Below, piece by piece: positions 1-6,650 of a DNA stretch of 18,816 bases. Source of the stretch: Flavobacteriales bacterium (GTDB lineage: Bacteria; Bacteroidota; Bacteroidia; Flavobacteriales_D; Sanyastnellaceae); contig JANRAA010000181.1 of NCBI GenBank assembly GCA_030728235.1, forward strand, positions 1 through 18,816, in the 5' to 3' direction. How positions within the stretch are numbered: position 1 is the first letter of the stretch; each line of letters begins with the position of its first letter. The translations under genes and the position numbers were made by a program. Below the pieces are notes generated by a model. That model saw only the letters and a list, made by a program, of their open reading frames with translations, did not search any database and was not told where the DNA came from.

Positions 1-473
1 AGTGTGTAAGAAATAATTAGCGCAATGAAGAATACCACATCTACCTCGGGTATAATGCGGGTTGATACGGTGGTAAACGTGGTGGTCAAGGTAATCGAGA
101 AACTGAGCAGTATCGTGAGCGAAAGGGCGGTGAGATGTTCGCGGTTTTTCTCCGTAAAAACGATGTAGAGAGAAATCAAAGGGAAGCTGAGTAGCAAGAA
201 CGCACGGTTGATTGGGAGTATAAGTAGGATGTGTGAGATTGTAAGGAAAACAACAAACTCAGGAATTACAGAAGAAATTTTATGCCCAATTGCTCGCTTG
301 ATAAATAACACAGCCAGTAGCAAAGCACAACCCAAAACGATAATGATCAGGCTCGGCAAAAAGGTGAACGTTGCCAAGGTGTAAACCGTGAAAATTGCAG
401 TTAACAGATAGGCGTTTATACCTGAATCTGAACGAGCAAATTTGGCAGCAGTAAATTTGTTCAATAGGGTCAT
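1..473 (-). CDS. Polytopic membrane protein, N-terminal 157 residues (partial)
   Basis: The minus strand is open from an ATG at 471-473 to the left edge, with no stop, so the gene continues outside the window. The 157 visible residues begin MTLLNKFTAAKFARSDSG. After this short polar N-terminus they are strongly hydrophobic, with likely membrane segments near residues 22-39, 41-58, 71-88, 91-107, 113-130 and 143-157, separated by short loops such as KRAIGHK and TEKNREH. It lies 35 bp downstream of the HPt-like gene on the same strand and is probably cotranscribed with it. I recognise no family-specific motif. A Bacteroidota inner-membrane protein of unknown function is the safest reading. The start is supported by the drop in hydrophobicity and by the preceding gene ending just upstream; no strong ribosome binding site is visible. 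Confidence 0.7.
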   Translation of the reverse strand, partial: MTLLNKFTAAKFARSDSGINAYLLTAIFTVYTLATFTFLPSLIIIVLGCALLLAVLFIKRAIGHKISSVIPEFVVFLTISHILLILPINRAFLLLSFPLISLYIVFTEKNREHLTALSLTILLSFSITLTTTFTTVSTRIIPEVDVVFFIALIISYT

Positions 474-508
474 TGGTGGTTTTTTTAACTTGTCATTTCA
501 TCGGTGAA

Positions 509-868
509 TCAACTGCTACCCAGAGATTTCAACATGTCTGCTCGGTCGTGATCCAATGTCTGTTTGAGCTTGTGAAGCAGCGGGCTTACATTCATAACGG
601 AGAGGTTTTCTTTGATGCAGTGGTCAATTTCTCGTGTAATCAAACCCGATTTATTTAATCCAAAGACATCGAGTGTCGAAGTCATTTTCCTCGCCGTTCG
701 GCGGATGTTAATGTGGTCATTGCGTTTTACAGCATGTTCCAAAGAGATCACGTCAACGGTCAATTGAGCAATAAAAAGATTAATGAAATCTTTCGCTAGG
801 TCGCTATTGTTACCAGTGATAAGTTTTATTCTCGACATGCTGTAAACGTTTTTCAAATCCATCTCCAT
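509..868 (-). CDS. HPt-domain-like protein lacking the phospho-accepting histidine
   Basis: A 119-residue protein, the size of a stand-alone histidine phosphotransfer (HPt) domain. The helix pattern fits: an aspartate/glycine-led first helix (ITGNNSDLAKDFINLFIAQL), a second helix ending in AVKRNDHIN, then the segment RRTARKMTSTLDVFGL. In ordinary HPt proteins this segment reads roughly AHKMK-S-L--LG, the histidine carrying the phosphate. Here that position is arginine (AGG codon), so classical phosphotransfer should be impossible. This is seen in the sequence; the family assignment is inference from pattern. The ATG at 868 follows a plausible AAAAGG ribosome binding site; a TTG one codon upstream is less likely. 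It precedes the partial membrane protein on the same strand. It could act as a pseudo-HPt that binds receiver domains, or be a diverged helical bundle with another role. Confidence 0.65.
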   Translation of the reverse strand: MEMDLKNVYSMSRIKLITGNNSDLAKDFINLFIAQLTVDVISLEHAVKRNDHINIRRTARKMTSTLDVFGLNKSGLITREIDHCIKENLSVMNVSPLLHKLKQTLDHDRADMLKSLGSS

Positions 869-885
869 CAACCTTTTCAGAGAGT

Positions 886-912
886 AAGGGCGAGTTTCCT
901 CGCCCTTTTTCC
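886..912 (+). terminator. Intrinsic terminator-like hairpin, plus strand
   Basis: A 9-bp stem AAGGGCGAG / CTCGCCCTT closes on a TTTC loop and runs into TTTTT on the plus strand, the form of a rho-independent terminator. No plus-strand gene lies upstream, so it may stop antisense transcription toward rfbD. Read on the minus strand it lacks a T-tract and becomes a hairpin in the leader of the HPt-like gene, ending about 17 nt before that ATG. Confidence 0.55.
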
Positions 913-988
913 CAACTTAAATAATAAACCTCACAAATAGTCTACCTCTATTTATGACCAATCTCCATGAGGAGAATTCTACGGGCAA

Positions 989-1011
989 TGTTACGCACCT
1001 GGTGTTACGCA
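989..1011. repeat. 9-bp direct repeat TGTTACGCA
   Basis: TGTTACGCA occurs at 989-997 and again at 1003-1011, separated by CCTGG, giving a 14-bp period. It lies in the intergenic region between the HPt-like gene and rfbD, about 115 bp before the rfbD start. It could be a tandem operator, but no family of regulator can be named. Confidence 0.4.
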
Positions 1012-1124
1012 GTTTGTAGGGTGATACATGAAGGTTGTGTCAGCCAAAGGCTTACCCGCTGTAGGCAATCTCTTTATGGTAGATGAAAAACCGCAAGAAA
1101 CCTGTATTTTCGGGGCGAAATCGA

Positions 1125-1988
1125 ATGAGTGAAATGCGCATTTTAGTCACAGGTTCAGACGGACAATTGGGAAAGGCCTTCCGCGAAGTTTTCGCGAATG
1201 AAAATAGTTTTGAAGTGCACTTTGCTACAAAAGCGGTTTGCGATATCACCAATTTTGCTTCAATACAATCGGTTGTATCGGCCTTTAACCCACATGTGGT
1301 GATCAATTGTGCTGCGTATACAAATGTTGAATTGGCTGAGTCAGAAAGTGATCTTGCCAATGACGTGAATGGTTATGCTGTGGGCAAACTGGCAGAAATT
1401 TGTAACTCCCAAGGAATTTACTTCGTCCATTTTTCAACCGACTATGTTTTCGATGGCGCGCAAGCGAAGCCATATTGTGAAGACGCACCAACTGCTCCGA
1501 TGAACGCTTATGGGAAGTCGAAACTGCTTGGCGAAGAGCTGGCGTTGAGCGTTAACCCGTATTCATTGATTGTCCGCATTAGCTGGTTGTTTTCTCTTCA
1601 TGGCAAGAACTTTTTAAACACGATGCGAAAATTGTTTGAACAAGGAACGGAGGTGAGGGTGGTTGATGACCAAGTGGCATCGCCGACATATGCATTGGTT
1701 TTAGCGTCTGATATCGTGTCTTGGATGAAACGTGACGCCACCTTTGGCGGCGGCGGACTTATGCACTACAGCCACAATGGGATTACAAGTTGGTTCGGAT
1801 TTGCACAGGAAATCAAGGATTGTCTGGCCAGCGATGTCGTTTTAATCGCCACCACAACAAATAGCTTTAAAAGTGCCGTCACTCGTCCGAAATTTTCCAA
1901 ATTGGAGAACGCAAGATTTCACAAAGCGAGTGGTTTACAGATGATTTCATGGCAAGAGGCCGTAAGCCTTTGCCTTAAAAATATTTAA
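1125..1988 (+). CDS. rfbD: dTDP-4-dehydrorhamnose reductase (RmlD/RfbD)
   Basis: Reduces dTDP-4-dehydro-L-rhamnose to dTDP-L-rhamnose with NAD(P)H, the last step in making the rhamnose donor for surface polysaccharide. The protein shows the short-chain dehydrogenase layout of the family. A nucleotide-binding glycine motif VTGSDGQLG lies directly at the N-terminus, then VINCAAYTNVE, the STDYVFDG segment that supplies the catalytic Ser/Thr, and YGKSKLLGE with the catalytic Tyr129 and Lys133. At 287 residues it has the normal length. The frame is open from an ATG at 1083, but family members begin right before the glycine motif, so I chose ATG 1125 (MSEMRILV); ATG 1134 is equally possible. The stop overlaps the next gene's start (TAATG). 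The rfbA, rfbB and rfbC partners are not in the window. Confidence 0.9.
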   Translation: MSEMRILVTGSDGQLGKAFREVFANENSFEVHFATKAVCDITNFASIQSVVSAFNPHVVINCAAYTNVELAESESDLANDVNGYAVGKLAEICNSQGIYFVHFSTDYVFDGAQAKPYCEDAPTAPMNAYGKSKLLGEELALSVNPYSLIVRISWLFSLHGKNFLNTMRKLFEQGTEVRVVDDQVASPTYALVLASDIVSWMKRDATFGGGGLMHYSHNGITSWFGFAQEIKDCLASDVVLIATTTNSFKSAVTRPKFSKLENARFHKASGLQMISWQEAVSLCLKNI

Positions 1989-3718
1989 TGGTGATGGAGA
2001 AAACTACACCCAATGCAGAAGAAAGGGCACAAGCATGGCTTGAAACTTTTTTTGATGCGGCGACAAGAGCAGAGGTACAACAACTTATCGACGGTGATGC
2101 CGATTTGTTGCAAGATGCTTTTTATTGCGACTTAGAATTTGGTACTGGTGGCCTCAGAGGCAAAATGGGAGCAGGAACAAACAGAGTGAACGCATATACC
2201 ATTCGCCAAGCGACAAAAGGGTTTTCGAATTACCTGCGCAGTGCGTTCGGTGATGGAGATTTCTCAGTTGCCATTGCATACGACTCGCGGAACAACAGCA
2301 GGTCGTTTGCCATGAATGCCGCTGGGGTGCTGGCCTATGATGGGTTTAACGTGTATGTTTTTGAAGACATGCGACCAACTCCTGAGTTGTCTTTTGCAGT
2401 AAGAAACTTGGGCTGCAAGGGGGGTATTGTTGTTACTGCCAGCCACAATCCACCTGAATACAACGGGTATAAAGTTTATTGGGAAGACGGAGCACAGGTG
2501 CTTGACCCACACGACACGGGCATCATTAATGAGGTGCGGAAAGTGAAGATCGAGGAAGTGAAGTTCGATGAGCAATCGGAGAGGATAAAGTTTATTGCCG
2601 AAGATATTGACGAGGCTTATATTGCTGCAGTTTTAGACAACTGCATTGAACCTGCTGCCATCCGCCGACAGGCTGATTTACCGCTGGTATACACTTCTTT
2701 GCATGGCACGGGAATCACCTTGTTGCCAGAGGTATTGAAGCGACTCGGATTCACAAACGTGCACATTGAAGCATCACAAGCCATTCCTGACGGCTACTTC
2801 AGCACTGTGGAGAGTCCAAATCCGGAAGAGCCCGAAGCATTATCGAGAGCTATTCAACTCGCAACAGAAAAGGGTGCTGCTTTGGTTTTGGGGACAGACC
2901 CTGATGCAGATCGCGTGGGCATTGCCATACCCCAAGGCGGAGGATATCGACTACTTAATGGCAACGAGACAGGAGCAATGCTGACCCATTATCAATTGAG
3001 TCGGTTGAAGGCCAATGGCCGTCTTCCTGAAAATGGATTTGTAGCGTTGACGATTGTGACCTCGGATCTAATTCGAAGAATAGGAGTTGGTTTTGGACTC
3101 CCTGTATACGAGACATTGACTGGGTTTAAATACATAGCAGGCGTTATTCGTGAGAAAGAGGGCGTAGAGAAGTTTGTTACAGGAGGAGAGGAAAGTTACG
3201 GATACATGATCGGAGATTTTGTCAGAGACAAAGATGGCATCGCCGCTTCGGCTATGATTTGCGAGATGTTTGCTTGGTTGAAAGACAATCATTTGGATGC
3301 TACTGCCTATTTGGAGCAGATACACAGGGAGTATGGTGCTTTTCAGGAGGTACTCATCTCGATGAAGCGAGAGGGATTGAAAGGCCGGGAGGAAATCGCA
3401 GCTATGATCTCACAGTTCAGGATGAATCCACCGAAGGTGGTTGACGGGGTTGATGTAGAGTATGTCATCGACTACAAAGCGAAAACAAAGAAGAATATCA
3501 TTTCAGGAACCGAAGAGATGGTTAACTTACCAAGTTCAAACGTGGTTCAGTATATTTTAAAAGACGGTTCATGCATTACTGGACGTCCGTCAGGCACTGA
3601 ACCCAAAGTAAAATTCTACATTTCGGTGCGTTCGGAAGTTGGAGCTGATTACAGTACTACCATGAAATCGCTGAAAGAAAGAATTATAAGGATAACCAAT
3701 GAGCTTGGATTGAATTGA
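1988..3718 (+). CDS. Phosphoglucomutase/phosphomannomutase family enzyme
   Basis: Alpha-D-phosphohexomutase that interconverts hexose 1- and 6-phosphates, feeding sugar-nucleotide synthesis. All four family signatures are present: the phosphoserine loop VVTASHNPPEYNGYK with Ser152, the magnesium loop GTDPDADR with Asp304, Asp306 and Asp308, the sugar-binding loop TGGEESYG followed by FVRDKDG, and the phosphate-binding loop RPSGTEPK near the C-terminus. The 576-residue length matches the long PGM2/PgcA-type mutases rather than the 450-residue bacterial phosphomannomutases. It starts on the last base of the rfbD stop codon, so the two should be cotranslated; an ATG two codons later is an alternative start. 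Which hexose it prefers cannot be read from sequence, so I give no symbol. Confidence 0.92.
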   Translation: MVMEKTTPNAEERAQAWLETFFDAATRAEVQQLIDGDADLLQDAFYCDLEFGTGGLRGKMGAGTNRVNAYTIRQATKGFSNYLRSAFGDGDFSVAIAYDSRNNSRSFAMNAAGVLAYDGFNVYVFEDMRPTPELSFAVRNLGCKGGIVVTASHNPPEYNGYKVYWEDGAQVLDPHDTGIINEVRKVKIEEVKFDEQSERIKFIAEDIDEAYIAAVLDNCIEPAAIRRQADLPLVYTSLHGTGITLLPEVLKRLGFTNVHIEASQAIPDGYFSTVESPNPEEPEALSRAIQLATEKGAALVLGTDPDADRVGIAIPQGGGYRLLNGNETGAMLTHYQLSRLKANGRLPENGFVALTIVTSDLIRRIGVGFGLPVYETLTGFKYIAGVIREKEGVEKFVTGGEESYGYMIGDFVRDKDGIAASAMICEMFAWLKDNHLDATAYLEQIHREYGAFQEVLISMKREGLKGREEIAAMISQFRMNPPKVVDGVDVEYVIDYKAKTKKNIISGTEEMVNLPSSNVVQYILKDGSCITGRPSGTEPKVKFYISVRSEVGADYSTTMKSLKERIIRITNELGLN

Positions 3719-5565
3719 ATAAAAGTGAGCAAATAGCAGCGATTGCGCTTCAAGAGATTTGTTTTTGTGGCATCTCTCTGGATGGAATAATTGGTTTTTG
3801 CTCGGATAAATGGCAGGCCTTGTGGGCCGATGCAATAGAAGGGACAAGTTTTTTCCCTTTTTACGGTCAATTTAATCACGCACACGTCGCCTTATTGAAA
3901 GATCGATTTCTAGAACCACGTGTCTGGGAAGAGAAAGTTGAAATTGAAGGCCGCGTATTCAAGTTGCGCTTCAGACCGCAGATCAAGGCCGATGGCACCA
4001 CTTTTTTTTGGTGTGTATGTGAGGATGTTCACCTTGTTGAAACCCCTAAGAATAGTGCTTTCCTGAATGATTTGAACGACAACCTTCACGAAGGAGTTTT
4101 TCGAGTAGGGCCCAACAGCGAGCTTCTCTATGCAAATGCTGCTCTGGCGCGGATGTTCGAATACTCTAGCACTGCGGAAATGTTATCGTCGAAGTCGTGG
4201 CAGTTATTGATTGAAGATGATGCCTTTCATGCATTCAAATTGGCGTATCGTTCAGACGGCCATGCGGAGAATAAAGAAATATTGCTCCGCAGAAAAAACG
4301 GAGATGTATTTATTGGTTTGGTTAGCGTCAAACGGCACATCAATGAAAAAGGGGAGAAGATTTTTGATGGCAGTGTGAGAGATATTTCTGCCACAAAAGA
4401 GATTGAGCGACAATTGAAAGAAGAAAAAATCAAGGCCGAGAACGCGTCGATGGTGAAGCAACAGTTTTTGAGTTCCATTTCTCATGAGTTGCGCACCCCA
4501 TTAAATGCGGTTATTGGGTTTGCGTATTTGTTGAAGGAAGACTCCCCGCGACCAGGACAGGTGGAGAATGTGAACGCGCTGCTCTTCAGTGCAGAAGCTT
4601 TGTTGTCGCTAATCAATGAGATACTCGACTTCACAAAATTGGATGTCGGGAAAGTGAATCTCGATAGCGAGACATTCGATCTGCGGAATCTGATTAAGAA
4701 AACCGAGAACAGTTTCTCTATTGCAACGGGGAAGAAAAACCTTCAGTTCGTTGTTAGTATTGATGAGAAGGTGCCTCAGCTGGTAAAAGGCGACTCCGTT
4801 CGGATTATCCAAATATTGAATAATTTATTGTCGAATGCGGTGAAGTTCACCTTCCATGGAGAAGTCCGCCTAGAGGTGAGTTTGATCAATGAGGATGATA
4901 AAAACTTTGCCGTTCGTTTCTTGGTGTCAGACACAGGGATAGGCATTCCACGTGCAAAATTGGATGCGGTATTTAGCATTTTCACGCAAGCGAGCGAGCT
5001 GAGTACACGGCAGTTTGGAGGCACAGGATTGGGTTTAACAATCACACGAAAACTCGTTGAACTTCATGATAGCGAATTGATTATTGATAGCAAGCCGGGC
5101 ATTGGGACAACCATCTCGTTCGTTTTAAATCTGGTCAGACCGCATGCAGATCATGTTGTTTTTGGTGATGAGCAAAGTGAACAGTTGGAACGATTGGATG
5201 GCATCTCAATTTTGGCAGCAGAAGACAATGAGGTCAACCAATTGTTACTTAAAAAGTTCCTTGTCTCTTGGGGTGCTAAAGTGTCGATTGCAGTGAATGG
5301 AAGAGAAGCAGTTGAGATGTTGGCGCTCGCGAAATACGATGTTGTTTTGATGGATATCCAAATGCCCGTGATGGATGGATACACGGCAGCTCGCCACATC
5401 CGAGCAACAGAACACATCAACCAACACATTCCAATTGTTGCTGTTACAGCTTCTATAATGTCGGAGGTAGCTGATCAAATCAAAGTGTCGGGAATGAACG
5501 ATTACCTCATCAAACCTTACACTCCCTATTCATTGAGGAATGCGGTTCTCAAGAATGTAGAATAG
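3715..5565 (+). CDS. Cytoplasmic PAS hybrid sensor histidine kinase/response regulator
   Basis: A 616-residue signalling kinase without signal peptide or membrane span, so it should sense something in the cytoplasm. Domains in order: a PAS-like fold at about 1-110, a clearer PAS domain at about 120-230, a coiled linker, HisKA with H-box FLSSISHELRTPLNAV (phospho-accepting His257), and an HATPase_c domain with N-box ILNNLLSNAVKF, G1 VSDTGIGIP and G2 FGGTGLGL. Last is a receiver domain at about 500-610 with the acidic pair AEDN, phospho-accepting Asp547 in LMDIQMPVMDG, and the conserved lysine in LIKPY. It has no HPt domain of its own. The start is a TTG whose codon overlaps the TGA of the mutase gene (TTGA); no nearby in-frame ATG exists. 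It ends 4 bp from the convergent cvpA. Its output partner is unknown. Confidence 0.9.
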   Translation: MNKSEQIAAIALQEICFCGISLDGIIGFCSDKWQALWADAIEGTSFFPFYGQFNHAHVALLKDRFLEPRVWEEKVEIEGRVFKLRFRPQIKADGTTFFWCVCEDVHLVETPKNSAFLNDLNDNLHEGVFRVGPNSELLYANAALARMFEYSSTAEMLSSKSWQLLIEDDAFHAFKLAYRSDGHAENKEILLRRKNGDVFIGLVSVKRHINEKGEKIFDGSVRDISATKEIERQLKEEKIKAENASMVKQQFLSSISHELRTPLNAVIGFAYLLKEDSPRPGQVENVNALLFSAEALLSLINEILDFTKLDVGKVNLDSETFDLRNLIKKTENSFSIATGKKNLQFVVSIDEKVPQLVKGDSVRIIQILNNLLSNAVKFTFHGEVRLEVSLINEDDKNFAVRFLVSDTGIGIPRAKLDAVFSIFTQASELSTRQFGGTGLGLTITRKLVELHDSELIIDSKPGIGTTISFVLNLVRPHADHVVFGDEQSEQLERLDGISILAAEDNEVNQLLLKKFLVSWGAKVSIAVNGREAVEMLALAKYDVVLMDIQMPVMDGYTAARHIRATEHINQHIPIVAVTASIMSEVADQIKVSGMNDYLIKPYTPYSLRNAVLKNVE

Positions 5566-5569
5566 AATG

Positions 5570-6091
5570 CTACTCCTTAATCCAATCGGCATTTTTCCAC
5601 TGATCCAACAATTCACTGTTTTCGATTTCAGGCACCACCATTAATCCAATTTCTTGCATGTAGCGATAGAATAGTGATCCGTTTTTCAGTTCTTCTGATG
5701 GCCAGGGGATGAAACTCGCGAAAGATTCGAGTATCAGCAATACGACCCCAAGAATCAAGAGCATCTTGACAAGACCGAAAACGGCGCCAAATGCCTTGTT
5801 TAGCAGACTCAGTGCAGCAAGATCGATGGCCTTATTTACAATGCGGCCGATGAGGTGAATGCCAATGGCAACTCCTAGAAAGGTTACTGCAAAACCTGCA
5901 GCAGGCAGCAATTCTGCTTTTATTTCCCAGTTTTGACGCAGCCAATCGGTGGCATACTCAGATGCATGCATCGCAATGAAAAGTCCACCGAAAAATGCAA
6001 GCAACGAAAAGATTTCGAGGACAAAGCCCTTTTTAAAGCCAGACCATGCCGCGAGGCCCAGGTTGAGGAGAATGAGAAAATCGAGGTAATT
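5570..6091 (-). CDS. CvpA family inner-membrane protein
   Basis: CvpA-family proteins are small inner-membrane proteins linked in other bacteria to colicin V export and envelope homeostasis; the molecular role is not settled. Visible here are an N-terminal membrane segment (FLILLNLGLAAWSGFKKGFV), the family-typical GFKKGFVLEIFSLLAFFGG stretch, a third segment near AAGFAVTFLGVAIGIHLIG, and a fourth (GLVKMLLILGVVLLIL), ending in a hydrophilic tail. The frame extends to an ATG at 6152-6154, but that ATG interlocks with the divergent acetyltransferase ATG and would add 21 unconserved residues. I therefore chose the GTG at 6091, giving 173 residues, the usual size. No convincing ribosome binding site marks either start. 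It faces the kinase gene tail to tail with a 4-bp gap. Confidence 0.8.
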   Translation of the reverse strand, partial: NYLDFLILLNLGLAAWSGFKKGFVLEIFSLLAFFGGLFIAMHASEYATDWLRQNWEIKAELLPAAGFAVTFLGVAIGIHLIGRIVNKAIDLAALSLLNKAFGAVFGLVKMLLILGVVLLILESFASFIPWPSEELKNGSLFYRYMQEIGLMVVPEIENSELLDQWKNADWIKE

Positions 6092-6139
6092 CACATTGGC
6101 AAGATAATAACTCTTCGCGTTTACACAGTGCGTATTTAG

Positions 6140-6147
6140 TAGCTTTG
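6140..6147 (+). promoter_or_regulatory. Bacteroidota -7 box for the acetyltransferase/aspartate kinase pair
   Basis: TAGCTTTG matches the Bacteroidota -7 consensus TAnnTTTG exactly and ends 5 bp before the ATG at 6153. No clear TTG -33 element stands at the usual 19 bp. If used, transcription would begin at or almost at the start codon, giving a leaderless or nearly leaderless message. Confidence 0.5.
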
Positions 6148-6152
6148 ATGCC

Positions 6153-6650
6153 ATGAATTCTCCAGATCAAATTGTCGTTGATTTCGCTGTGTCAGGCGAT
6201 GCACCGGGTTTGCATGCGTTGATCAAAGAACTGGCAGTTTTTGAGAATGCAGGAGACCAAGTTATTCTCACCACCGAAGAGCTGCATGCTGATGTTTTTG
6301 GTGCAAACCCCAAATGCAAAGTTTACGCTGCAAAGATTGAAGGCGAGATTGTGGGCATGGCGCTGTTTTATGGGAAGTATTCGACATGGACAGGCAGTTG
6401 CGTGTATTTGGAGGATTTGATTGTTTCGGAGAAATGGAGAGGCAAGGGAATAGGGACTTCGTTGTTTTTGGAAGTTGCCAAGTATGCGGCGCAAACCAAC
6501 GCTGGCAGACTGGAATGGCAGGTGCTTGATTGGAATGAAAGCGGAATAGCCTTTTATAATAAACTCGAAGCTGTGCTAGATGACTCCTGGGTGAATTGCA
6601 AATTGACCCGCGAACAACTTAGTCAATTAATGAGAAAGAACGGATTATGA
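6153..6650 (+). CDS. GNAT acetyltransferase, diamine/thialysine type
   Basis: A 165-residue GNAT-fold acetyltransferase that uses acetyl-CoA. The acetyl-CoA pyrophosphate loop reads WRGKGIGTSLF. It is preceded by YLEDLIVSEK and followed by RLEWQVLDWNESGIAFY. That order (LEDL-V, RGKGIG, R-EW-VLDWN--AI-FY) is characteristic of the spermidine/spermine and thialysine N-acetyltransferase subfamily, so small primary amines such as diamines or lysine analogues are the likely acceptors. That substrate call is inference from the family. Start ATG 6153 is needed to keep the first beta strand (IVVDFAVSG). The gene overlaps the aspartate kinase by ATGA, so the two are probably cotranslated. A lysine-related acceptor would fit the neighbour, but this is only suggestive. 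Confidence 0.85.
   Translation: MNSPDQIVVDFAVSGDAPGLHALIKELAVFENAGDQVILTTEELHADVFGANPKCKVYAAKIEGEIVGMALFYGKYSTWTGSCVYLEDLIVSEKWRGKGIGTSLFLEVAKYAAQTNAGRLEWQVLDWNESGIAFYNKLEAVLDDSWVNCKLTREQLSQLMRKNGL

Noticed and set aside
925..961. Minus-strand TTG with TATTTG 19 bp downstream as a promoter for the HPt-like gene.
   Set aside because: The -7 box lacks two bases of TAnnTTTG, too weak to list as a promoter.
967..1086. A 39-codon Arg/Cys-rich open frame ending with ATGA over the ATG at 1083, resembling a coupled leader peptide for rfbD.
   Set aside because: No ribosome binding site, composition unlike the neighbouring proteins, and rfbD probably starts at 1125 or 1134 rather than 1083. A chance open frame is more likely.
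1105..1112. TATTTTCG as a -7 box for rfbD.
   Set aside because: One mismatch and no -33 TTG at the right spacing; could be chance.
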